A stretch of DNA of 64,000 nt from Vibrio sp. S17_S38 (lineage in GTDB: Bacteria; Pseudomonadota; Gammaproteobacteria; Enterobacterales; Vibrionaceae): positions 1-64,000 of the forward strand of contig NZ_JAAUWW010000002.1 in NCBI RefSeq assembly GCF_014694375.1, written 5' to 3'. Position 1 is the stretch's first letter, and the number at the start of each line of letters is the position of its first letter. The notes under the pieces were generated by a model that did no database searches, was not told where the DNA came from, and worked only from the letters and a program-made list of their open reading frames with translations. Positions 8,473-19,271 of the stretch are shown piece by piece. A program made the position numbers and the translations under genes.

Positions 8473-9441
8473 CTATCTTGTTGTTAAGCCATTCAATATT
8501 TGTTGGTAGCTCGGCAACGGTGTCACTTTATTAAAATCCGAACTTGGCTTCCATTCCATTGGAACGTTCTGTTGCAGTATTTCAAGTAAACGCTGAACTC
8601 GTAATGGCAAAACCCCCACCGCGCAATAACATACAATCAACATAGGTTTCCCTTGCCATTGTGGTAAACATGCTTGAATTTGCCCCGGATGAGCATTGCC
8701 GTATTTTTTTGCGGTCCATTTAGGCAAAAGACCTACGCCTAAACCTTGAGCTATTGAATCAATTTGCAGCGGTAAACTATCACTGATTAAGCGGCAGGTT
8801 CTGGGGATCACATCATAACTTTCCGAACCTTTATTCAATGTGATTTTATTATCCCATGTGGATTCAGATGGCACCCACGCATGTTGAGTCAATTGCCATG
8901 GATGCTCAAGAACAGTAAACCGTTTTAAGTAACTTGGCGCAGCGTAAATACCATATTGCCATTCACCCAACACTAACTTGTGCCACGATCCAGTCAACGC
9001 CAATTCCCCAACACTGAGAATTAAATCGGGTGGCTGAGAGTAATGATCTTCCCGTTGTTCAGATTGTAAGTGAATGCTTACTTCTTGATTGTCGTTCAAA
9101 AAATCATTTAGTTGTGAACCGAGCCAACTCCGAATAAGACTAGGAGAACACATCAGTTTGATATCTCCAGCAACCGTTTGGTTAAGAGCCTGTAGCGCAT
9201 TTTTACTTTCTTCTGCTAAATACAAAAATTGTAAGCAATAGTTTGCAAACACTTCTCCTGCTCGAGTAATGACTAATTTGTTGCCTTTTTTAATAAATAA
9301 TGTCTGGCCTAAATCATCTTCTAACTGAGCTAAACGTCGACTGACTGTAGATTTTGGCTGATTTAATGATAATGCGGCAGCGGTCACGCTATGGTGCTGA
9401 CACAATGCATTAAATGCCTTGATGCTGTGTAAGTCATTCAT
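8473..9441 (-). CDS. LysR-family regulator, IrgB-like
   Basis: This LysR-type regulator of about 322 residues has an N-terminal winged helix-turn-helix (SIKAFNALCQHHSVTAAALSLNQPKSTVSRRLAQLE) and a C-terminal effector-binding domain. It is divergent from the TonB-dependent receptor gene at 9560. This is the arrangement of irgB-irgA, where IrgB activates the receptor gene, and of the vct locus in V. cholerae. The Fur box at 9528-9546 lies in the shared region, so both genes may be iron-controlled. An ATG six codons upstream (9459) is an alternative start. Confidence 0.78.
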   Translation of the reverse strand: MNDLHSIKAFNALCQHHSVTAAALSLNQPKSTVSRRLAQLEDDLGQTLFIKKGNKLVITRAGEVFANYCLQFLYLAEESKNALQALNQTVAGDIKLMCSPSLIRSWLGSQLNDFLNDNQEVSIHLQSEQREDHYSQPPDLILSVGELALTGSWHKLVLGEWQYGIYAAPSYLKRFTVLEHPWQLTQHAWVPSESTWDNKITLNKGSESYDVIPRTCRLISDSLPLQIDSIAQGLGVGLLPKWTAKKYGNAHPGQIQACLPQWQGKPMLIVCYCAVGVLPLRVQRLLEILQQNVPMEWKPSSDFNKVTPLPSYQQILNGLTTR

Positions 9442-9527
9442 TTTCAATTCAAATCCCATTTTTGGAACGCTCTGTTCCGCTTATTTAGCTAGTCAATCAT
9501 TCAAATATATGAATAATCGCAAATGAT

Positions 9528-9546
9528 TTTAAGAATTATTATCATT
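9528..9546 (+). promoter_or_regulatory. Fur box in the regulator-receptor intergenic region
   Basis: TTTAAGAATTATTATCATT differs from the Vibrio Fur consensus at about three fixed positions and lies 14-32 bp before the receptor start codon. It may repress the receptor, and possibly the divergent LysR gene, when iron is plentiful. Confidence 0.6.
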
Positions 9547-9559
9547 TAAGGAAAGGGAA

Positions 9560-11554
9560 ATGTCTACTTCGACTTACCGTCTTTCATTTTTGACGGGTTC
9601 ATTACTCATCGCGTTCTCTGGTGTTAGTTTTGCCGAAGAGAAAACTGCAACCGATCAAAGCACTACCGGAAAAATCGATTCACAAGCTGCAAGTTTAGAA
9701 ACCATGGTGGTTACCGCCTCAGGTCATGCACAATCAGAAATCACCGCGCCAGCTAGTATTAGCGTAGTGACAAGAGAGCAACTCGAAAACCGATATTATC
9801 GAGATGTAACCGATGCTTTGCGTAGTGTTCCGGGTGTAACCATCACGGGTGGCGGTGATACCACGGATATCAGTATTCGTGGCATGGGTTCAGCTTATAC
9901 TTTGATTTTAGTGGATGGAAAACGCCAATCTTCACGCGAAACTCGACCTAATAGTGATGGACCGGGTATCGAACAAGGTTGGCTACCACCAATTGAAGCG
10001 ATTGAGCGTATTGAAGTTATCCGTGGCCCAATGTCTACGCTCTATGGTTCGGATGCGATTGGCGGCGTCATTAACGTCATTACACGTAAAGATGCCAAAC
10101 AATGGACAGGGAATGTTCAACTTGGTACCACTATTCAAGAAAACCGTGACTCTGGTGATGAACGTACTGCTAATTTCTTTGTAACAGGCCCATTAAGTGA
10201 TAATTTGGCTTTACAACTTAATGGTCAAACCGTGGTTCGAGATGAGGATAAAATTCCCAATGGTTACGAAAATAAAGAACTAAACAGCGTTAACTCTAAG
10301 CTGATTTATAGTATCAATGATGATCATCAGGTTTCGCTTGAAGCGGGAATTTCGGAGCAATCTCGATCAGGAAAAGTCGGAATGTCGGTCCCAGATGTTG
10401 ATAGCCGAGGAAACCCTGGAGTTGATAGCCTAGATGAATATAGCCGTAAAAATTATGCCTTAACTTATGATGGGAATTGGGGAGTTCTGGGGCAATCAAA
10501 CACTTATGTTCAATATGAAAATTCTGATAATACCTCACGTAAAATTGATAGCCAAAATACCGTATTTAAAACCAGCTTAGTCACCCCTATTGCTTCACAT
10601 ACTTTAACATCTGGTTTCGAATATCAATACGCACGTCTGGTCGATGATACAACCAATAGTGCCTCCGATCTCAACACTCTCAGTAATAATCGTTACGCCT
10701 TCTTCTTAGAAGATCAGTGGGACATTGTAGACAGCTTTAGCTTAACCGTAGGTGCACGTTTAGATGATGATGAAAACTATGGCACTCATGTTAGCCCACG
10801 CGCATACGGTGTGTGGAGCTTAACCTCAAACTTAGTATTAAAAGGTGGCGTCTCAACGGGTTATCACGCGCCATCATTACGCGAAACTTCGGCTGATTGG
10901 GCTCAAGGCAGCCGCGGTGGAGATATCTACGGTAACCCTGATTTGAAACCGGAAACCTCCGTCAATACCGAGATCAGCTTAAACTACCAATCTGATTTTG
11001 GTTTAAGTTCAAGCTTAACTTTATTTAACAATGACTTTAAAGATAAGATCACTCGCGTAGCTTGCCCAACCTGCGGACCAGTCAATAGTTCAGGTAGCGA
11101 CGCAACGAAAAAAGTAAACGTTGATGAAGCGACGACTCGAGGAGTGGAAGCTACTCTTGGTTTACCTTTAGGAGATGATTGGTTCTTCAATGCCAGTTAC
11201 ACCTTCAATGACTCTGAGCAAAAAAGTGGTGCTTACAAAGGTCAACCTTTAGTGCAACTGCCTAAGCACCTATTTAGTAGTGACTTATCATGGCAAGCAA
11301 CACAAGATATGGAAGCTTGGACCAAAGTGACTTACCACGGTGAAGAAATGAACCCAACCACAGGTCCATCATCAAGTAGCCTAATCGCTCCTGATTATAC
11401 TTTTGTTGATATGGGAGTGAGTTATCATTTAACCACTAACGTTTCGGTTAATGCAGCTATTTACAACATTCTAGATAAAAACGTTAGTTACGATGATTAT
11501 GGATACGTTGAAGATGGGCGCCGTTATTGGGTTGGCATGAACGTAGGATTTTAA
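9560..11554 (+). CDS. vctA: TonB-dependent catechol siderophore receptor (VctA/IrgA type)
   Basis: The 664-residue outer-membrane receptor has a signal peptide (residues 1-25, ending GVSFAEE), a likely TonB box (ETMVVTAS, about residue 47), a plug domain (DVTDALRSVPGVTITGG, ISIRGMGSAYTLILVDGKR, IERIEVIRGPMSTLYGSDA) and a 22-strand barrel ending in Phe. The sequence is of the FepA/IrgA class for enterobactin-like catechol siderophores. With vctPDGC next to it, it provides the outer-membrane step of the same pathway. Two Cys in ACPTCGP around residue 502 probably form a loop disulfide. The symbol is by synteny with V. cholerae; irgA is the alternative. Confidence 0.8.
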   Translation: MSTSTYRLSFLTGSLLIAFSGVSFAEEKTATDQSTTGKIDSQAASLETMVVTASGHAQSEITAPASISVVTREQLENRYYRDVTDALRSVPGVTITGGGDTTDISIRGMGSAYTLILVDGKRQSSRETRPNSDGPGIEQGWLPPIEAIERIEVIRGPMSTLYGSDAIGGVINVITRKDAKQWTGNVQLGTTIQENRDSGDERTANFFVTGPLSDNLALQLNGQTVVRDEDKIPNGYENKELNSVNSKLIYSINDDHQVSLEAGISEQSRSGKVGMSVPDVDSRGNPGVDSLDEYSRKNYALTYDGNWGVLGQSNTYVQYENSDNTSRKIDSQNTVFKTSLVTPIASHTLTSGFEYQYARLVDDTTNSASDLNTLSNNRYAFFLEDQWDIVDSFSLTVGARLDDDENYGTHVSPRAYGVWSLTSNLVLKGGVSTGYHAPSLRETSADWAQGSRGGDIYGNPDLKPETSVNTEISLNYQSDFGLSSSLTLFNNDFKDKITRVACPTCGPVNSSGSDATKKVNVDEATTRGVEATLGLPLGDDWFFNASYTFNDSEQKSGAYKGQPLVQLPKHLFSSDLSWQATQDMEAWTKVTYHGEEMNPTTGPSSSSLIAPDYTFVDMGVSYHLTTNVSVNAAIYNILDKNVSYDDYGYVEDGRRYWVGMNVGF

Positions 11555-11621
11555 AAAACGCACCTCACCTCATTAATCTAATGAAAATGCAATGTTGCTA
11601 TTTAGGATTGATTAGAAAATT

Positions 11622-11651
11622 AAAAATCCTGCCATAAAAAGCAGGATTTTT
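11622..11651. terminator. bidirectional terminator
   Basis: The arms AAAAATCCTGC and GCAGGATTTTT form a perfect 11-bp stem with an 8-nt loop. With T runs on both strands it serves the receptor gene and the convergent DUF3157 gene. Confidence 0.85.
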
Positions 11652-11705
11652 AATGTCACCTAACAATAACGTATTGACTTGAATTAACGTCAGCTTTACT
11701 CGATA

Positions 11706-12353
11706 TTACCAAGTGTCTAATTCAGTGATTTTAAAAATGAGTAACTGTTTTTTCCATTGCTGCTTATCAATACCTTCCACCCAAATAACTTTTGATTGGC
11801 GCTGTTCACCTTTACGTAGATAAGTTTCTGGCATTCTCTTGATTGCTTGCCAGATAGGTAACTCTTGTTCGTTTAACTTAACACCTTGATCATTATAAAA
11901 AGTGGCATCAATCAATACGGTTACCATGCTGTCACTATTTGAGCTTTCTAGGGTAAATATTAATCCCAGTTTATCGCCATCCCACTTGGCTTGTGCCAAA
12001 GAAACCGCAATACCATTCTTTGCTGTTTTACCGAGTAATTCTGTCGAGCTCATCGCTTTGGTCGTTAATGTTTCAGTTTCCGTGGAACTAGAACTCTTTA
12101 TAGCTGCAACAGTACTAGTCATTGCGGCAGGCTGAGTTAACGCGGCTTGTTTTGAAACTTCTGATACCGAATTAGTCTTAGCTGGCACATTTTGAGTCAG
12201 AACATACTCCCAAGTGAAATCATCATTTAACACAACTTGAGTACCATTATCCAAAGTAAACGTACCCACTTTCGTCGTGGCTGCCATGGTAGATACTGGC
12301 ATCAATAATAAGCCGACTATAAACGGTGCAATAACTCGTATAGGCTTTAGCAT
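11706..12353 (-). CDS. DUF3157 family exported protein
   Basis: The protein has about 215 residues and a signal peptide (MLKPIRVIAPFIVGLLLMPVS, cleaved near TMA-A). A conserved N-terminal segment follows (KVGTFTLDNGTQVVLNDDFTWEYV), which is the DUF3157 pattern seen in Vibrio. A low-complexity Ser/Thr/Ala linker comes next, and then a C-terminal beta domain (ISLAQAKWDGDKLGLIFTLES type) that resembles an FxLYD-like sandwich. The function is unknown, and a periplasmic or envelope location is likely. The start at 12353 begins the signal peptide directly. Confidence 0.75.
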   Translation of the reverse strand: MLKPIRVIAPFIVGLLLMPVSTMAATTKVGTFTLDNGTQVVLNDDFTWEYVLTQNVPAKTNSVSEVSKQAALTQPAAMTSTVAAIKSSSSTETETLTTKAMSSTELLGKTAKNGIAVSLAQAKWDGDKLGLIFTLESSNSDSMVTVLIDATFYNDQGVKLNEQELPIWQAIKRMPETYLRKGEQRQSKVIWVEGIDKQQWKKQLLIFKITELDTW

Positions 12354-12468
12354 AAGAAAAATAGGTCCAGTAAATTGAAACGACATCAATATTGTTTAAG
12401 ATATATCAATGGCGAAAAACGATTAATTTAACTCGAATTTTAAGGGTGATAATATTTGATATCAAGTA

Positions 12469-12825
12469 TTAACCAACCGCATTCACTTGAGTGCAATAAT
12501 CAATAATAACTTGATTGCCCTCTACTTGAACGCGCTGAATATCACCATCAATGATGATACGGTTTTGTAAATACACTAGTTGCGGGGCTTGGCCGGCTTG
12601 AAACTTCAAGGAAGGAACTACGTTGTGAGGTTCAAGCTCAAGAACTTGGCAAAATTTAGCGATAAAACTTAATGTTAACGGTGCTTTCGCTCGTAGTAAG
12701 TTGGAAAATTCAACAACGCTGATCCCAACTTTCTTAGACATATCCATTTGAGTGAGGTGACGCTTCGCTTTATGTGACATCCAGACTTGATATAACGCCT
12801 CTCTATCATTTTCAGTAAACTCCAT
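12469..12825 (-). CDS. small XRE-like helix-turn-helix protein
   Basis: The protein has about 118 residues. An N-terminal helix (MEFTENDREALYQVWMSHKA) precedes a helix-turn-helix of the Cro/XRE type (LTQMDMSKKVGISVVEFSNLLRAKAPLTLSFIAKFCQVL). A small C-terminal beta domain follows (LVYLQNRIIIDGDIQRVQVEGNQVIIDY). The start at 12825 has a strong GGAG ribosome-binding site 7 nt upstream. It is a single gene, its targets are unknown, and it is probably a cytoplasmic DNA-binding regulator. Confidence 0.65.
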   Translation of the reverse strand: MEFTENDREALYQVWMSHKAKRHLTQMDMSKKVGISVVEFSNLLRAKAPLTLSFIAKFCQVLELEPHNVVPSLKFQAGQAPQLVYLQNRIIIDGDIQRVQVEGNQVIIDYCTQVNAVG

Positions 12826-12996
12826 TTTAGCTCCATTTCGCTGTAAGATTTCAACTACAGACAAAATGACAAATTAGGGTGAATACCATGTCATTCAAAC
12901 GTCAGATTTTCTTCAAAGCATTTACAAACCAATGTAAGTGAACAAAAATGCAGCGCATACAAAACAAAACTAAAAGTCTTTATTAAAAAAGATATA

Positions 12997-13485
12997 TTAA
13001 CGCACCTGCGTCGCCACTAACTTTGTTTGACTCCTTGCTTGTAACCATAACCCGCTTGCTTTCATCAAATAACCAAATACTCCACCAATGATTAAAGACG
13101 GTACAACTAGATGCCAATCACCACCAGCGGCAAACGTGGCACATGCACCAATAAAGGTTCCTGGAATAAAATTCAGCCAATATTGTTTTGCTTGAATGCA
13201 CATAAAAAAGGACACGAGTCCCGTCAATATATAACCGATAATCTCGCTACCGAACCATTGTGAACCATGAATAATAATCAATGCCCACACTACACCAGCA
13301 ACATTTGTTGCTAAACTCACACCAAGTCCTTTGATACCTTGTAACGGGGATGCAAAATAGCTAGTGCACCCCAAGAACCCAGCCCAAGCAAGCAAACCTA
13401 AAGACATGGCCACCCAGCCCCACACGCCAGAAAGCAAACCGGTAGTTAATGAAATAGCGAGTAATGTCGACATAAAGAGCCTCAT
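12997..13485 (-). CDS. DUF1097 family membrane protein
   Basis: The 162-residue inner-membrane protein has about five or six hydrophobic segments and Gly-rich loops (SPLQGIKGLGVSLATNVAGVVWA, GTFIGACATFAAGGDW). It fits DUF1097, whose E. coli member is YcdZ. The biochemical role is unknown, and a small transport or channel-like function is only a guess. It stands alone between two intergenic regions of 130-180 bp. Confidence 0.7.
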   Translation of the reverse strand: MRLFMSTLLAISLTTGLLSGVWGWVAMSLGLLAWAGFLGCTSYFASPLQGIKGLGVSLATNVAGVVWALIIIHGSQWFGSEIIGYILTGLVSFFMCIQAKQYWLNFIPGTFIGACATFAAGGDWHLVVPSLIIGGVFGYLMKASGLWLQARSQTKLVATQVR

Positions 13486-13662
13486 ATCGATAGATGCCGA
13501 AACAAAGATATCGACCTAGGTTGCATAGAAGCTGCATATTAAAGAGACGAAGGTAGAAAATAAAAGATATTAATCACAGAAATAATGAAAGAAAGTTAGG
13601 TATTACATGGAAATGATAACGCAAGCGATTAACTCAAACCACTTGCTCTGAATGTGAAAATA

Positions 13663-14538
13663 TTAATTAAGCTTACGCCGCTCCCACTGAGTAATAAATA
13701 CGATCGATGCCATCATGATCGCTGCGCCAATCCATAAATTACCGGTAGGGATCCAACCAAAAACTAGCCAACCTAAAAATACATTAAATGGCAATTTTGC
13801 TAAATCAAAAGGCTGAACAAAAGAAGCATCAGCAACGGCATAAGCTTTAACAATTGCCCACTGCGCTAACGCTGTCATTACCCCTGCACCAATCAACAAC
13901 AGCCATACATCCCAGCCCGTTGGCGTTGACCATTCTGGTAATGCAAGAAAGAGGTTAAATGGCGTAAGCAACACCAAAAGATACACCACCATAGTCGATG
14001 GAGAATCGTTCACCGACATTTTCTTGACCATTAATGAATAACAAGCCCAGAAGAAAGCCGCGCCAACAGGCAGTAATGTCGCCCAGCTAAAACCATCCGA
14101 CCAAGGCTCTAGAATGATCATCGCGCCCAAAAAACCCGCTAAAGTCGCAATCCAACGCGCCCAGCCAACTCTTTCTTTTAATATCAAGCCTGAGCCTACG
14201 GTTGCAAATAAAGGTGACGTCATCAACAGCGCGATACCTTGCCAAATCGGCACAGGGTAAGCCAATGCCCAGAACCAAAGCTGAATACCTATTACAGATA
14301 AAAATACCCGAAAAGCATGCCAACCAAAATGCCTAGTGTACAAAGACTTTCGGATACCTAAAGTTTTTAAATACGGAAGAATCGCCACCAGTGCAATCGC
14401 ATATTGGATCAAAGCAACGGTTGTGGATGGCAATGAAAAAGTAATACTGATGTATTGCGCAATACTATTTACTATTGCAAAAGATAAACCTGCAATCAGC
14501 ATCCAAGAAGCGCCGAGAGCAGGAGAGTGATTAGACAT
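13663..14538 (-). CDS. DMT-superfamily (EamA) transporter
   Basis: The inner-membrane protein of about 291 residues has ten hydrophobic segments in two EamA repeats. The first begins SPALGASWMLIAGLSFAIVNSIAQYI and the second TLLPVGAAFFWACYSLMVKKM. Members export amino acids, metabolites or nucleobase-like compounds, and the substrate cannot be inferred. The start at 14538 (MSNHSPALG) was chosen because the first helix follows at the usual distance. A longer start at 14586 would add 16 residues. Confidence 0.8.
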   Translation of the reverse strand: MSNHSPALGASWMLIAGLSFAIVNSIAQYISITFSLPSTTVALIQYAIALVAILPYLKTLGIRKSLYTRHFGWHAFRVFLSVIGIQLWFWALAYPVPIWQGIALLMTSPLFATVGSGLILKERVGWARWIATLAGFLGAMIILEPWSDGFSWATLLPVGAAFFWACYSLMVKKMSVNDSPSTMVVYLLVLLTPFNLFLALPEWSTPTGWDVWLLLIGAGVMTALAQWAIVKAYAVADASFVQPFDLAKLPFNVFLGWLVFGWIPTGNLWIGAAIMMASIVFITQWERRKLN

Positions 14539-14705
14539 CGTTAGACTTATCTCATGAAAAGGGAATACAAAAATGGTTTGAATCATAAATCGGTAACATT
14601 TTAATTACTACCGAAATCCTATCGTTATACAAATCCATTAATCACTCACTAAAAAGCACATATCCGTATTTCCATGCCTTATAAATGACCCATTTTATTC
14701 TTCTA

Positions 14706-16336
14706 CTATTGATTATTAAACCACGTTGGCACCATGACATTCAGCGATCTTGGTTGAACCCGAATCGTCAGTTTATCGGTTTCATATAACTCGCCATCAA
14801 TCACGTACTTAAACTTCTCATTACTTGAAACGAGGATCTGTTTCGCTTGTTTATGCACAAACCCCATAGGCTCAGAAGTTGGCAACAAGCCTGATAATGC
14901 AAGCTCGGATAATGATAATAAGCGACCTGTGACGCTTTCATGGCTTGGCATATAGGTGATATCCATAATGCCATCTTGTAGATCGGGCTCCCCACCGCCT
15001 TGAGCCAGTAAGGTGGTAAATGGAGCGGCATTAGCAATAACTAAACTGCTAACTTCTAGCTCTTTTGCCTCACCATCATCTAATTTTAGCGTAATCGTAA
15101 TGGTGTGATTATTGGCTATCGCGCCCCACAATCCTTTTAAGTATGCGATTTGACCATCATTATTTTTCTCTTCACGTTCCGCGTATTCAATCATTTGTTG
15201 CTCAAAACCAATTCCGGCCACCAGCAACATTAAATCTTGATTACAAAGAGCCGTATCAATTTGAGTAATTTCACCATTTAAAATTGCGCCACAAGCCGTT
15301 TCAATCGGGATGATTTTATTTTCAATACCATAAAGCACATGACACAAAGCATTAGCAGTACCAAGAGGGAGAATACCCAATACAATATCAGTATGAATAA
15401 TTTGACTCGCCACTTCTGTCACCGTCCATCGCCACCGCCCGCGATGATCATGTGAGCATTCGCTTGGATAGCTTCTTTAGTCAGATCAGTTGCCGAAATA
15501 TCGGGCGTCGTCTCTCTTACTTCTACTTTATATTTCTCTTTTATCTTCTCTAATATTTCGTCTTTAAATCTCCCCCACTTCCCACCACCAGAAACAGGAT
15601 TAACGATCACCCACACTGTTTGCTCGGAAACTAATGCTTTTTCTTTATAGAGTTCTTGTAACATACCCATTTGCTCCTTATTAAGGTTAGCGGTGCTACG
15701 GATAGATTGAATTTTTTTCATCACATCAACAATATTCATCTGTGGGTAACGACGTAATAAATAAGCGGCTAATACGAAGACAGAGCGCCCACGACCAAGC
15801 GCACAATGCACCACCACTTTTTTAGAGTCCGCCAATTGCACATCAATCCAATCTAATGCTTTTAATAACTGCCGTTTTGAAGGTACTTTATGATCAAGCA
15901 CTGGCAAGTTGAAATACTGAAACTCTCGCTTCGCTTTACTGCTTTCTAAACCATGAAACTCAGCCGTCATATCTAAAATACTGCCGATACCTTGTGCCTT
16001 TAATTCTTCTAAATCTTTGGTAAACAAACGTCGTGCAAGATACAACTGAGGATCAATCCGTTGGATCGGTGCCACAGAATCGTGGTGACGCGCCCAATAA
16101 TTATAATAATGGGCCCCTATAAGGAAAGGCGCCAAAATAAGTTGAATACCATTTGGGATCACACCATTCGGTTTTTTGCGAAATAGGTGAGGAAAATTAC
16201 ATAAATAGGCAATACTGACAACCGATAATGATAATGCAATCCAAGCCAATGGAATCGATAGCCAAAAATTAGGACAAAGCAGCGCCAGAAGATAAAAAAA
16301 GAGACTTCCTACAATATAGTATTTAGTGACAAACAT
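14706..16336 (-). pseudogene. dual-specificity phosphatase-diacylglycerol kinase fusion gene, frameshifted
   Basis: Two adjacent reading frames make one protein of about 540 residues. The first (16336-15419) has four N-terminal membrane helices, a dual-specificity phosphatase domain with the active-site loop VVHCALGRGRSV (HCxxGxxR), and the start of a lipid kinase domain (VWVIVNPVSGGGKWG, then AGGGDG). The second (15422-14706) continues as TEVASQI and GILPLGTANAL to the end of the DAGK domain. The junction falls inside the kinase nucleotide-binding motif GGDGT. Inserting one A before CGGTGACAGAA restores GGDGTVTEVASQI. The gene therefore carries a one-base deletion; sequencing error is the alternative. 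An intact protein would be a membrane-bound lipid kinase/phosphatase in phospholipid metabolism. Confidence 0.85.
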
Positions 16337-18009
<1,673 letters not shown>

Positions 18010-18049
18010 AGCCTAAAGCATTTACCCAACAATTTGGGTAACAGCGAAT

Positions 18050-18077
18050 AAGGCGTCCGACAGTGGGCGCCTTTTTT
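18050..18077 (+). terminator. intercistronic terminator between potF and potG
   Basis: AAGGCGTCC (18050-18058) pairs with GGGCGCCTT (18065-18073) with one G-U pair and is followed by a T run. It lies inside the potFGHI cluster, so it should be partial. potG may also have its own promoter. Confidence 0.75.
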
Positions 18078-18122
18078 ATTAAACATATTCCCAAATAATT
18101 GAAGTTATAGTGAGAGTTACGC

Positions 18123-19271
18123 ATGGTTATCTCCAGCGCCTATAAAAAAGCCCTTGAACGTCAGTCAAAACCAAAAGAAATCCTAGTTAAGATTGATCGT
18201 GTTAGTAAACAATTTGACGATACATTAGCTGTCGATAATGTCTCTATTAGTATTAATAAGGGTGAAATATTTGCTCTGCTAGGCGGATCAGGCTCGGGTA
18301 AATCGACCTTATTACGCATGCTAGCGGGCTTTGAGAAACCAACCGAAGGTCGAATTATTCTAGATGGTGTCGATATCACCGACATGGCGCCCTATGATCG
18401 TCCGATTAATATGATGTTCCAATCATACGCTTTGTTTCCACACATGAACGTAGAGCAAAATATTGCCTTTGGCTTGAAGCAAGATTCACTACCAAAAGAT
18501 GAAATTAAAGCACGTGTTGATGAGATGCTAAAACTGGTTCATATGACTCAATACGCTAAACGTAAACCACACCAACTATCAGGTGGTCAACGTCAGCGTG
18601 TGGCTTTGGCTCGCTCTTTAGCCAAGCGTCCAAAGCTGTTGTTGTTAGATGAACCAATGGGCGCACTCGATAAAAAACTGCGCTCTCAAATGCAATTAGA
18701 GCTGGTCGAAATCATCGAGCGTGTGGGAGTAACGTGTGTCATGGTCACACATGATCAAGAAGAAGCAATGACGATGGCACAGCGTGTAGCAATCATGCAT
18801 TTAGGCTGTATTGAGCAGATTGGTAGCCCGATGGATATTTATGAAACCCCTGTGAACCGTTTAGTGTGTGAGTTCATCGGCAACGTCAATTTATTTGATG
18901 GCATGTTAGTAGAAGATGCACAAGATCACGCCACGATTGCTTGTGTCGATTTATCACAACCGATTTATGTGGGACACGGGATCAGCTCGCAAGCTGAAAA
19001 CAAGAAAGTCGCTTATGCATTACGCCCTGAAAAGTTGTTAATGAGTACTCGCTTACCTGACGATCTAGAGCATCCAGACTTTAACTGGACAACTGGAACA
19101 GTATACGACATTGCCTATCTTGGTGGTTCATCGGTGTACCACATTCAGTTACCGTCGGGGAAAATTGTGCAAGCCTTTATCGCCAACGCTGAACGCCACG
19201 GTAAACGCCCAACATGGGAAGATAAGGTCTATTTATATTGGGAAGATGACAGCGGTGTGGTACTGCAATGA
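18123..19271 (+). CDS. potG: putrescine ABC transporter ATPase PotG
   Basis: The 382-residue ABC ATPase has Walker A GGSGSGKST, Q-loop MMFQSYALFPHM, signature LSGGQRQR and Walker B LLLLDEPMGALDKKLR. Its switch region is VTHDQEEAMTMA. A C-terminal TOBE-type regulatory domain (YALRPEKLLM and after) is typical of the spermidine/putrescine class. It energises putrescine uptake through PotH and PotI. Its stop overlaps the potH start (ATGA), showing coupling. Confidence 0.88.
   Translation: MVISSAYKKALERQSKPKEILVKIDRVSKQFDDTLAVDNVSISINKGEIFALLGGSGSGKSTLLRMLAGFEKPTEGRIILDGVDITDMAPYDRPINMMFQSYALFPHMNVEQNIAFGLKQDSLPKDEIKARVDEMLKLVHMTQYAKRKPHQLSGGQRQRVALARSLAKRPKLLLLDEPMGALDKKLRSQMQLELVEIIERVGVTCVMVTHDQEEAMTMAQRVAIMHLGCIEQIGSPMDIYETPVNRLVCEFIGNVNLFDGMLVEDAQDHATIACVDLSQPIYVGHGISSQAENKKVAYALRPEKLLMSTRLPDDLEHPDFNWTTGTVYDIAYLGGSSVYHIQLPSGKIVQAFIANAERHGKRPTWEDKVYLYWEDDSGVVLQ

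Noticed and set aside
14706-15422. A free-standing lipid kinase starting at GTG 15422.
   Set aside because: The frame begins in the middle of the nucleotide-binding motif and joins the preceding frame after restoring one base, so it is the second half of a broken gene.
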